A DNA stretch of 64,000 nucleotides from Entophlyctis helioformis (Eukaryota; Chytridiomycota; Chytridiomycetes; Chytridiales; Chytriomycetaceae). The translations under genes and the position numbers were made by a program. The stretch lies in the NCBI GenBank assembly GCA_025526915.1, contig JAHLKH010000045.1, positions 1 to 64,000 on the forward strand, read 5' to 3'. How positions within the stretch are numbered: position 1 is the first letter of the stretch; the number at the start of each line of letters is the position of its first letter. The notes below the pieces were generated by a model, which worked only from the letters and a program-made list of their open reading frames with translations, had not been told where the DNA came from and made no database searches. Of the stretch, positions 50,990 through 61,334 are shown piece by piece.

Positions 50990-53900
50990 CTATGTCCAAT
51001 GCAAGTCGGCGACAAACTGCGAGTAAATGTCCTTGAACGCAAACACGTTGCCGGATATCCGCTTCATGCGCAGCCCGTGCACCTTGAGCAGCCACACCTT
51101 GCAGATCTCGACCTCGAACTCGAGCGGGACGTCGGGGGTCTCGGCATCGGGCATCTCGCACCTGAACATGTAGTAGTCGGGCACACGCGAGTATTTGAGG
51201 TTGCCGTTGTACATGCGCGACACGAACATGAGCACGCGATGGACGTCCTGGAACATGGTTGCGGGGTCAATGGTCGCCGAGGTTGTGGACGAGTTGAAGG
51301 AGAAGCGCATCGACCGGATTTCTTTGGGCGGCTTGTGCGTCAGGTGCCAGGCTTCAATCTCTTGCATGCTGGGCTCAAAGGTCGCGGGCGACTTGGCCGG
51401 AGCCGGTGCCTGTGCAGATGACGATGATGTGAGCCCGGTGATGGTCAGCGTCAGCGGCTGCACGTTGGATGATCCTGCCGACGCGTCGATCGCCGTGGGC
51501 AGGGGCGGCAGTTTGGGCATCGCGGTCGAGAGCGGCGACATGGGCGGCGAGGCCACACTCGATACGGCGCCAGGCCCGGACATGTCCGTTGATCCGTTGA
51601 TGCCTGTCGACGGTGGAGGCGAGGGTGCTGGGTACACCGCGCCATCGCGGCCAAGCCTGCTCTTGAAATGCGCTTGCAGCATCTTGGTGTTGCCCGACGA
51701 GCTCAGTCCGGCACCGCCCATGCCCGTCGATCCTGTCGTGGGCGACATGGGCCCGCCGACGCCGTCGTTGGACGACGAGGACTCAAGCCAGCTGCCTGCC
51801 CGGCTTGCACGCGACAGCGACAGCGACGTGTCAATGAAAAAGTCGGCCGGCTCCTCGGCAGATGGCGGGAGCGGCGACGTGGGTGTCTGGTCGGGTATGG
51901 GCGACACGGCCGACATCCGCCGCATGATCTCGTATCCCCGATCGTCTTCCACGGTCGTTCCTGCGCGCACTGGTGTGGGCGTGGGCCGGGATCCTCCAAA
52001 TGCAGACGCCGAGCTCACGCGCCGTCGGTTGAGGATCGACATCTTGCCGCTGCCAGTCGGTCCCGTGGCGTCGGGAGAGGTGGGCCCGTCGCCTGCTGAT
52101 CCACCACCACCACCACCACCACCACCACCACCACCAGCGCCGCTGTTGCTGCTGTTGCTACCGCCGCTGCCAATGAGAAGCGACACGAGTCCCATGGCGC
52201 CTGTCATGGACGACCGACGCCGGCCACCGCCAACCGATCCTCTGCCTTGCACAGGCCGCGTGGTGCCTGCATCGTACATGGGTGCAACGGGCGCTGCCGA
52301 TTCCTCAGACGTGAACGATGTCGATGTATGCGTTTCTTCGTGTTTGCTCTCCGTGACCGCACCGAGTGTGTACCCAGGGTTGTTATCATTGCTCGGCTGG
52401 CGCACAGCCATGGAGTCGTCGGCCTCGTTGCCACCGCCGCCACTCACGCCAGATCGCGAAGCCTTGGGCGAAAGCGAGTTGGCGAGCGAGTTGGCCGGCT
52501 GCGTGTCGCTTTCCCAGGGATCGGGCGACGCGGGCGGCACGGGCTGCTGCATGGCCAGACGCGTGCGCACGGTATCTTGAAGCGACATACGGCGTCCACG
52601 TCGGGGGCCGCCCGACATTGCCGAAGGCGAGCCATTGGCAGCCGTAGGATTGCCGCTAGTGGATGGCGAGGCCGATCCTGACAGGATAGGGAGCATAGCA
52701 GCAAGTGGCCGGACTGGCTGTGCGGATTTGGCTGTACGGCCGTCAGTCACGTTGGATCCAGATCCAGATGCCTCGCGGCTGTTGCTCAGCATTCCTTGAC
52801 TGCCTGTGCCGCCATTTGCGCCGCCGGGTGAAGTCGCAGCAGCAGCAGCGAGGGCAGCGGCGGCGGCGGCCGAACTACTTGAAGTGCCGATCCACGACAG
52901 CCGACGACCAGCTCTGCCTGTTGACGGACTATTCGACCCGCCCGTGTCAGTAGCTCGCTTTTCGGGCAGTCCAGCCGACACGGGTGACACTGCCGAGTTT
53001 GCAGCAGCAGCAGCAGCACCGCCACCACCGCCGACGCCGCTGCTAACAAAGCTGATGCTCTTTCGTCGAACGTGTTGCTCGCGTGCCGCCTCGCTCTGGT
53101 ACGAGCTCCGTCGTGCACGGCCGCCCTGGCCGCCCATGAGCGAGCCAGACTGGCCCAGTCCACCCGACGAAGACCCAGACGGCGACGCCGATCGTGGCCC
53201 GCCCGCATCGCCTGCAAGCGTGCCGCTCCCGCCACTCCCCGCAACACCGCCGCTTCCAGCCGCAATGGCCAGCCGCTCCGGCGCGTCAATGCCAGGCTGC
53301 CTCTTATGTCGCCGAAACACGTACACGACAAACGTCTTGTCCGAGTAGATGCTCGAGATAACCTGACTGAGCGTGCCTGCATCGACCACGCCCATGATCC
53401 GCGGCATGATCCGCAGCGGCGGATGGATGTACTCGTAGTTGATCCACGGGTGGCTGCGCAGGCCGTCCATGTCGATGCGGGCTCCCGGATCACGCAGCAG
53501 GATCTTGCGGAGGAGGTCGACAAGGTCGGCGGAAAAGTACGGGGGCACATCGTACTCGACGGCCTTGATCTGGCGGTAAAGGAGCGAGATGGTCTCGCCC
53601 TGGAACGGCGGCCTGCCCGTCATCATGATGTAGAGCACGACCCCCATGGCCCAGATGTCCGACTTGACGCCAACGTACGGGATGCCGGAAATGAGCTCGA
53701 CGGCTGCATAGTTGGGCGTGCCGCAGAATGTCTATGTGGATGGAGGGATGGAGGGATGGATGGGTTGCCGCGTGTGGTTAGCGACTGGGCCACGCATGCA
53801 GCGAGAGTGTCGACCGATCACACACAAACGCACACATACCTTCATGTACTCTTCGACATCTGGATTGAATGTGCGGCCAAGCCCGAAATCCGAAATCAGC

Positions 53901-55483
53901 ACATTGCGTTCATGGTTGAGCAGCAGGTTCTCGAGCTTGAGGTCGCGGTGCACGACGCTGGCCAGATGGCAGTGGTCGAGTGCCGAGATGATCTGACGGA
54001 AGAATCTGCGAGCCTCGCGCTCAGTGAGGTGGTCTCGAGCGGCAATGTAGTCAATCAGCTCGCCGCCTTTGGCGTATTCCCTGCATGCACCATGTGAGTG
54101 CCGTGTACGCAGATGCGGGGAGTTGAGCGAGAGGAATCGCAAAGCACGTACATGACAATAAAGCACTCTTCTTCGGTCTCAAGCACTTGGTAGATCTTGA
54201 TAATGTGTGGATGGTCGAGCCGCATCATGAGCTGCACTTCCTTTTGTAGGTTCGAGATGAAGACCGGGTTGCTTTCGGGTCTGGCGGGCATCACTGGCAT
54301 CGCTGTGGGCGTGTTTGGAGCAATGGTGATGAGGGGTCCGTGTCCATCGCCTGAGCCGACCGACGACGTCCCCATGCCCCCAGGCACCGAGTGTACATTT
54401 GACGATACCGGCTCGCTGCCCGGGACGCTGCCCGTCCCACCGCCTGTGCTTGTAATCTGGCCACCGCCACCGCCACCTCCACCACCTGTCACGCCGCCCG
54501 ATGTTTTGCGATCGCTGGACACGACCGATGCACTGGCTATGATGCTGCCAAAATCCGGCTGGCCGTTCTTGTCGCCGCCTGCGCCTTCCGCCGACTTCTT
54601 TGCTCGCGCCTTCTTCAGCTCCTCCATCTGTCGTTTGCGCTCGCGCTCCTCATGGGCCGCCTTGCTCTTCTTGGCCTTTTCTTCCATGAGTTTCTTGTCG
54701 ATCACCTTGATGGCGACCTGCTCGGGAGTGGTCACACCCCCGATATGCGCCAAGGACGCGGGTGCATCGACAACGCGACAGGATGTTGGTGCGATGCAGT
54801 TGTGATGGGCACACCGACAAAGTGGTCCGGACGGCGGCCACGCGGCATCGACGACGATGAGACAGATCCGCCCCCGTGTAAGATTGCCAAGAAGGTGTTG
54901 GGCGAGCAATTCGGACGGATTCCACACAGAACCGGCGTCGAGAGAGAGAGAGAGAGAGAGAGGTAGCGAGAGAGGCGGTTGTGAACAATCAGGCCGTGTG
55001 TCGTCGGCCGAGGAAAATATCCCCCATCACCAGTGGGCGTGACAAAACAAAGGTGGCCAGGACACGGTCATGCGATATGCCAATTGCAGACAGCAGATGC
55101 CGAGTGTCAGTGGCTGTCTATGCGAGGGTCGCAACGAGCATGAGAGTCGGGCAGAGCGGATCCTCGCCATAGGGACCATCGAGCATGGCTTGCCAGACGG
55201 AGATACCCGTGTGGGTAGGCGCCATTGTAGGCCCGATTGCAGTACCTCTCTCTACACGCCAGCATCCGTGTGTCACATGGCCAACAATGGACTCGAAAGT
55301 GCTAAAATGCATAGTGCGTGCGTGCGTGTATGCGTGCGATACACTGCCAGGCGTCCCAGCACCTCGCCGACTGACCTTTTCTCCCGTCTCGCGGTGGCTG
55401 GCGATCTTGACTTTGGAGAACGCTCCCTGCCCGATCGTCTTGCCGAGATTGTACTCGCCCAGCAGCCGCTTCCGTGCCAGCAT
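50990..55483 (-). CDS. MARK/Kin1-like Ser/Thr kinase with KA1 domain and N-lobe insertion
   Basis: CAMK-group kinase, probably in cell polarity or membrane-linked signalling. Four exons: 55483-55376 (YNLGKTIGQGAFSKVKIASHRETGEK); 54717 to about 54158 (VAIKVIDKK, then a long insertion, NLQKEVQLMMRLDHPHIIKIYQV); about 54089-53850 (YAKGGELIDYIAARDHL, HRDLKLENLLL, DFGLGRTF); and about 53732-50990. Lys, HRD and DFG are all present. The APE motif reads AVE in NYAAVELISG. About 150 residues, Lys/Glu-rich then Gly/Ser-rich, separate VAIK from the helix C Glu. A very long Ser/Gly-rich middle part ends in a KA1 domain (VPLEFEVEICKVWLLKVHGLRMKRISGN...AFKDIY), which in MARK/Kin1/AMPK relatives binds acidic lipids. 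The first intron (658 nt) is unusually long. Confidence 0.88.
54943..54961 (+). repeat. (GA) microsatellite in the kinase's first intron
   Basis: A gagaga run inside the 658-nt intron. Confidence 0.85.
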
Positions 55484-55692
55484 GTCTTGCTCTATCTACC
55501 GTTTCTGCGTTTCTGTGTGGTAATGGTATGTTCGAATAAGTGGAAATTGGCCGGTGTGTAAAGTCTTTGCGGAAGTAGAAAAAAAGGCATTGCTTCCCAG
55601 TATCCCGGACGGCATTTGATTGGGTAAGCGACCGCTCCGAGCTGCTCCAAATTGCCCCATAATAATGGGGCGGAACGCGTCGGGCCTACGCG
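55484..55692. promoter_or_regulatory. Divergent promoter between the kinase and the Ser/His-rich gene
   Basis: 209 bases between divergent starts. An A-rich stretch (about 55578-55588) lies mid-way; no TATA box stands out. Confidence 0.4.
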
Positions 55693-57906
55693 ATGTTGGC
55701 TGCTGCATACAACAACGTCGAGGTTGCCGTCCACTCTGCAAACATGCTGACAACCCATCGCAAGCCCATCGTGCAGACTGGCAAGACCAGCAGCAGTAAC
55801 CAAGTCGCAGACGACTCGAACAGCATCCGCTCCTATATCGGCATGTACGAGTCGGCTCCTGACGACCCATACGCCAACACCAACTATACCAAGTCAAATA
55901 CCCACCCTCACTATACCTCCTCTTCGACGTCTCCGTCTCGCTCATCTCACGTCCACGCCAATGCCCACGCCACTACCAGCAGTGGCAACGCCAACTACTG
56001 GCACCACAGCGACAACAATCTCGCTCTCAACAGCCAGTATCATCTCCACCACAGCAACGCCAGCGAACAGAGTCTGTCGCATGGGTACTATGCGCACCAT
56101 CATCCGCACCACTCGTCGCTGCAGAGCTTCCAGTCTCACCAGCACCCTCACCCGTCTCAGGGCGAGCAGCCGCGGCCAAAACGCTCAGGGTTCTTGTAAG
56201 TTGTGGCAGCAACAACAAACGCGCCGTTCAAAACGCGACACGTTCGACTATGCGTCACAGGCTGACACAGTCCTGTCTCACTCTCTGTCTTGTGCGTGCC
56301 TGTGATAGCAACGCGTCGGCTGCTGGGAGAGGCATCGCCAGCCTGTTTCGTGGATGGACCATCAAGTCTGCTGCGCGCGGTCGCCACACACGCTACAACA
56401 GCGACACGGGGGCGGGAGTGCCATCCGAGGGGCCGCTCACCATGCACCCGGCCCAGCGTGGATACTCTGTGCAAGGCCACTCTCAGCACCCGCAGTTCAT
56501 GCGCGATACGTCTCTGCCCATCATGCCGTCGGCGTATGGGTCCAGTCTGCTCTATGCGCACGCATCCGCGTCTTCCGCGAGCCTGGCTACCGTCAGCAGC
56601 CACCGTCGTGCTGGCAGTGCGCGTCCGCTTCCTGTTGTCCCCAAGCAGCCCGCCCCTTCTGCTGTCGAGCCCCCGCACGCTGCATACCAGCACCATCAGA
56701 GATCAGCGAGCGCAATGACATCGGCGAGCTGCAGCAGTGCGGGATACTTTAGTGTGCACGGCGGGCAGCAGGGACAGACACTCCAGCTGCACCACGCAGC
56801 CACTGTGCCACGCGATCCACGTGCCCGTCGTCCGACCGGCCCTCGCGACTTGCCCGAAACCCTGCAGACGGTTGTTGGTAAGACTCCGGAGTCCTTGGAG
56901 CACACGCCATTCAAATAGCACACTCACACAACACCTATCCACCTCTTCATCCTTATCGTCACCATCGCCATCGTGGCCATCGCCATGCGACGCAACGACA
57001 GACAACAAGGCACGCGTGGCGTTTATCCAGACGGCCAACGCAGACCTCTCGCAGAACCTTGCTCGGCTCATGGGCATTCTTGGCATGTATGGGTCGTGCC
57101 AAGACGCACGAATGGAGAGCCAGATCCGATCGCAGTGGACGGACATCAAGGCCAAGATGGATGCCATCGAGACCAGCATCTCTTGCCTGTTTCCCGCGTC
57201 GCCTCCACTTTCGCCGCCAGCAGCCGGAGCGGACTCTGCCAAGGTCGCCAACACCGATACCCCTGCAGCCAGCACCGCCAACACGACGCAGACCAACAAG
57301 AAGCAGAGTACCAGTGGTCGCACAGTGAGCAAGACGGGCAGTGCGACGAGCATCACGGGCTGCACAGCCACGTCGCCGAGTCCACCGGCCGCCAAGCCGA
57401 CGTCTGCTCTCGCTGACGAGCAGGAAGCAGACAACGCGACGGCGGTTCGATGCGACACGCCCAGCAGTCGGTCGAGCTCGGCTGGCAGCGATGTTTTGCG
57501 CCAGTTTGCGTCCAAGCTGGGCCTGGATGTGCGCAGCCGTACGGCACGCGCTTCTGCAGCCTCTGGCTCGGCCGTGTCTGGTGGCAAGGCAGCCTATACC
57601 CAAGCCCAAGCCCAAGCCAAGACTGGCGGCAATGGCGCGTCGCCGCAGATGCGCCACAGTGCAAGCAGTGGCAGCACAGCCAACAACAGCAGCAGCAGCA
57701 CGCTCGATCGCCTGCAGTCTGTCGAGCCCAAGGTACGTGACGTGCGATGCGTGCGATGCGTGCGATGCGTGCGACGTGTTCAACGTGTGTGATGCCGACG
57801 ACGTGGCTGACGCGACCGACTGCCACCGATGCAGCGCAGCAGGTGGTACCGCGCAGGCACTCGCGGCTCGGGCGGCGTGGCTGCACCGGCCGCCGCCAGC
57901 CACTGA
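55693..57906 (+). CDS. Ser/His-rich protein, unknown function
   Basis: Not recognised. Four exons: 55693 to about 56194, about 56310-56876, about 56996-57732 and 57835-57906. The junctions restore SGFF-NASAAG, QTVV-DNKARVAFIQ and VEPK-RSRWYRAG, and the stop is TGA 57904-57906. About 620 aa. The N-terminal 170 residues are Ser/His/Asn-rich (YYAHHHPHHSSLQSF). A small segment GRGIASLFRGWTIKSAARGR could be amphipathic. The most protein-like part is DNKARVAFIQTANADLSQNLARLMGILGMYGSCQDARMES...WTDIKAKMDAIETSI, probably helical. The tail is Ser/Thr/Ala-rich. The last intron holds gatgcgtgc repeats. It may be a signalling adaptor of the neighbouring kinase, but nothing beyond adjacency supports that. 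Confidence 0.6.
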
Positions 57907-58205
57907 GCCGTGGGCCGATCGCACGAGTCATCCGTCAGCCGATACCCGCTGTCTGCCCCGCTGCCTGTTCACCGCCTGCCCGCCTTCTACAACGTCGCCC
58001 AACACAATAAAAGCCCTCGCACACGCACACAGTCACCATTGGGTCCCTGTTCCCGCTCCGCCCGCCCACTGCCCGCCTGTGCCGCACCGCACTCGCTCCT
58101 GTCGCCGCCCACTGCCGCCTGTCCCGCCTGCCCGCACCCGCCCGGCACTCGAGCAGCACCCGCCCCCCGCCCCCGCACGACAGCGCACCCAAACGCCTGT
58201 ACAAC
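57907..58205 (+). promoter_or_regulatory. Upstream region of the tRNase Z gene
   Basis: 299 bases, very C-rich near the start codon (repeated cccgc). aataaaag near 58004 could serve either as the previous gene's polyadenylation signal or as a TATA-like element. Confidence 0.35.
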
Positions 58206-61200
58206 ATGCGCTTCCACCTGCAGATCCTCGGCACCCACAGCGGCGACACCACGCCGTCCATCATGCTGCACTTTGACACGGCCCGCTACATGTTCAACTG
58301 CGGCGAGGGCACCCAGCGCCTGTGCGTCGAGACCCGCCGCAGGCTTGCCAAGCTGCGTGCCCTCTTCTTCACCCGCACCAAGTGGGACACCCTCGGCGGT
58401 GTGCCCGGCATGATCCTCACCGTCGCCGACGCCGGCATCACCACGTTCCAGCTGTACGGCCCGCAGAACCTGGCTCACGCCATTGCCGGAACTCGCGGCT
58501 TTGTGCATCGGTATGCGGCCTCCTTGCCTCCATGCCTCCATGCCCCTCTCGAGTCCCGCCATGTGCATGTGCATGTGCGTGTCTGTGGTGCTGATCGCTG
58601 TATCGCTCGACAGACCCGGCATCAACATGCAGATCCAAGACATTGTCAACGACGCCGACTTTGCATACAAGGACGAGAACCTCCATGTGCGCGCTGTCAC
58701 GATCAGGCCAGACACCGAAGGCCTCGCCGCTGCAGACAGCCAGCCCCGCTCCGAGTCGCAGGATCGCGATCACATCTACGTGCAGGACGTGGTGCAGCGC
58801 ATGTTCCCGCCTATCGTTACCACGAATGGATCTGCTGGTCAACAGGCACCTGAGGCTGCCAGCTCGCATCCACTGGCTGAGCAGCAGGTGCAAGTACAGA
58901 GAAAATCCACTGCTGGCAACGATTGGCAGACACGCCTGCTGCCGACGGTCCACGATGACCGGTCGGCAATCTCCTACATCTGCCGCGGTCCCGAGCAGAT
59001 CGGCAAGCTAGACATCAACATGGCCAAGAGTCTTGGCGTCAAGGTCGGCCCTAATCTGGGTAAGTGGAAGCCCTCGACGGCCATCGTGCCGGGTTCGTTT
59101 TGTTGTAGCTAACAGACGCGTACCATGTCCAGCCAAACTCAAGGCTGGCCAGTCGGTTGTCGCGATGGACGGATCAACGGTCCACCCACACCAATGTGTC
59201 GAGCCGACCCAGCCTGGTCTTGTACGCTATGAATGCATTCAGTCTGCCAAACGCAGCCTTCATGACTGACACGGCTCTTTGATGGCTCGCAGATGTTCAT
59301 GATTGTCGATTGTCCGTCGGTTGCCTACATCGCCCCGCTTGTGTCGAATCCCGCAATGATCGATGCCGCTGCTGCCACATCGCCTGAATCCATCATTCGC
59401 TGTGTCGTGCATATCTGCGGCGATGATGTGCTGACAGACCAGCGCTACATGGACTGGATGGCCAGTTTCCCCGCAACTACACAGGTGAGTTGCATGTCTA
59501 GACTTGCGTGGCTAGACGAGTGATGACTGCAGAGCTGATCGCATGCATTGTACAGCATGTGTACATGAGCGAGCGTCACAACCAGCACGATCTCATGTTC
59601 GAGTCGTATGCGGTGGTTCAAAACAAGCTCAACGCGCTGGATGCGAAGATGTTCCCTCTGCCGTACATCAAGCCTCGTCTTCCAGAGACCACCACCAGTA
59701 AGTGCACATGAATGCAAATCCACAGTCGGGATGTAACTCTGACGCAGGTTATTGTTGCCAACAGTCGTCGAGGGACTCCCACGCCATGCAAGACCAGCCG
59801 AGTTGCTGCTTTCCGTGTCGCTGGGCAAGACCGTCGAGTACGATGCTTCTGAATGCCGGCCGCCGTTTGCATTCGACAGGACCAGTCGCGAGTACCAGGC
59901 GTTCATCGCCGACGCCAAGCCTGTCCTGAGCCGAGTCAGACAAGCAGAGACGGTGCGAAAACGCAGTCATGATTCTGCGTTTGACAGCATAGCGGCTGCC
60001 GAGGAGGGCGGCGATGTTGTCGTCACAACCCTCGGAACAGGATCCGCCATTCCTGGCAAGTACCGCAACGTCAGCTCAACGATCCTCGAGACACCTACAG
60101 GCACGATCATTCTGGACGCGGGAGAAGGCACCCTTGGCCAGCTGTATCGACGATTTGGACCAGCCGGCATGGACGAGGCGCTCAAGTCGCTGGTGTTTGT
60201 GTTTGTGTCGCATATGCATGCCGACCACCATCTCGGTCTCATTGGCGTCCTGGTTCGGTGGCACGCGCTCACGCGAGACTGGCGCAACATGCTTGTGCTC
60301 GTCGGGCCTGCGAGTCTGTGGCGGTGGCTGAGCGAATACGAGCAGATCGAGGACATTGGCCTGTGGCGAATTGTGTTTGTCGACTCGGCAGACCTGACGC
60401 GCAATTGGGACGCTCCTGAACCCGCACCGCAGGTCATGGACCCCGGGTAAGCGATGCCTCGTCTAGCCACGCGTGGGTCTTTGGCATCGGCCGACTGACC
60501 GATTGTCGAATGCATGGGCAGATTGCTTGCTACCATGGGTCTGTCGAGTTTGAATACCATCAGCGTCGTGCACTGCCAGGAATCTTACGCCATGGTGGCC
60601 GAAACCACGTCTGGCTTCAAATTTGGGTGAGTCACCCTTTTCGCTGACTGACGCTGCACGCCATCCAACTAACGGCGCCATCTGCCGCAGGTTCTCTGGA
60701 GACTGCCGGCCGTCCAAGGTTCTCGCCCGTGCTGCCCAGCATGCCGACATCCTTATCCACGAAGCCACCCTGTACAACGACATGAAGAAAGAAGCGATCC
60801 AGAAACGGCATTGCACCATGGAAGAAGCCATCAGTGTTGGTCTCCAGTACGTCACACTGACAAGCATGACTCATGACAACAAGAAAGTCGCTGACACTCT
60901 CATCTGCTTGAACAGAGCCAAGGCCAAGCACCTGTTGCTCACGCACTTTTCGCAACGGTATCCCAAAGTACCCAACTTGGAGACGCAGCACATTCGGCCA
61001 GACTCGCCGTCGCGTTCGCGGTCACGGTCTCGCTCGCGGTCGCCCGATTCGGGACGGCGGTCGTCCGACGCCATGGTGACAGGCATCTCGTTTGATCTCA
61101 TGAGCATCACGACTGCAGACTTTTGGAAGATGCCGCTGCTTATGCCCGCGCTTCAGACCCTCTTTTCGCAAGAGGAAGACACGATTGATGGCGGCTCGGG

Positions 61201-61216
61201 TGACCGCGACGCATAG
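58206..61216 (+). CDS. TRZ1: Long-form tRNase Z (ELAC2/Trz1)
   Basis: Zinc endonuclease that removes the 3' trailer from precursor tRNAs in nucleus and mitochondria. Start ATG 58206 (MRFHLQILGTHSGDTTPSIMLHFD). About eight exons; introns include roughly 58513-58613, 59061-59132, 59485-59555, 59700-59765, 60449-60520 and 60627-60690. The N-terminal half is a degenerate beta-lactamase repeat (FNCGEGTQRL, FFTRTKWDTLGGVPGMILT). The catalytic half has TLGTGSAIPGKYRNVSSTILET, ILDAGEGTLGQLYRRFG, the zinc motif HMHADHH (about 60210), FSGDCRPS, LIHEATL and LLTHFSQRYPK. A short SPSRSRSRSRSRSPDSGRR stretch is inserted near the C-terminus. The two-half architecture identifies the long eukaryotic form. Confidence 0.93.
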
Positions 61217-61334
61217 AACCGCCACCGGTGGCATCCCCATCTCATCTGTGGTTTATTCCAGATCGCGCATGGGTCTGTGCGGTTTGTGTGTTTTGCGGAC
61301 CAATAAAGCATGTCCTGAGATCAAAGGAGGATGA
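61217..61334. other. Convergent intergenic region
   Basis: 118 bases between the tRNase Z and CYFIP stops. aataaag at about 61300 is a possible polyadenylation signal for tRNase Z. Confidence 0.4.
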
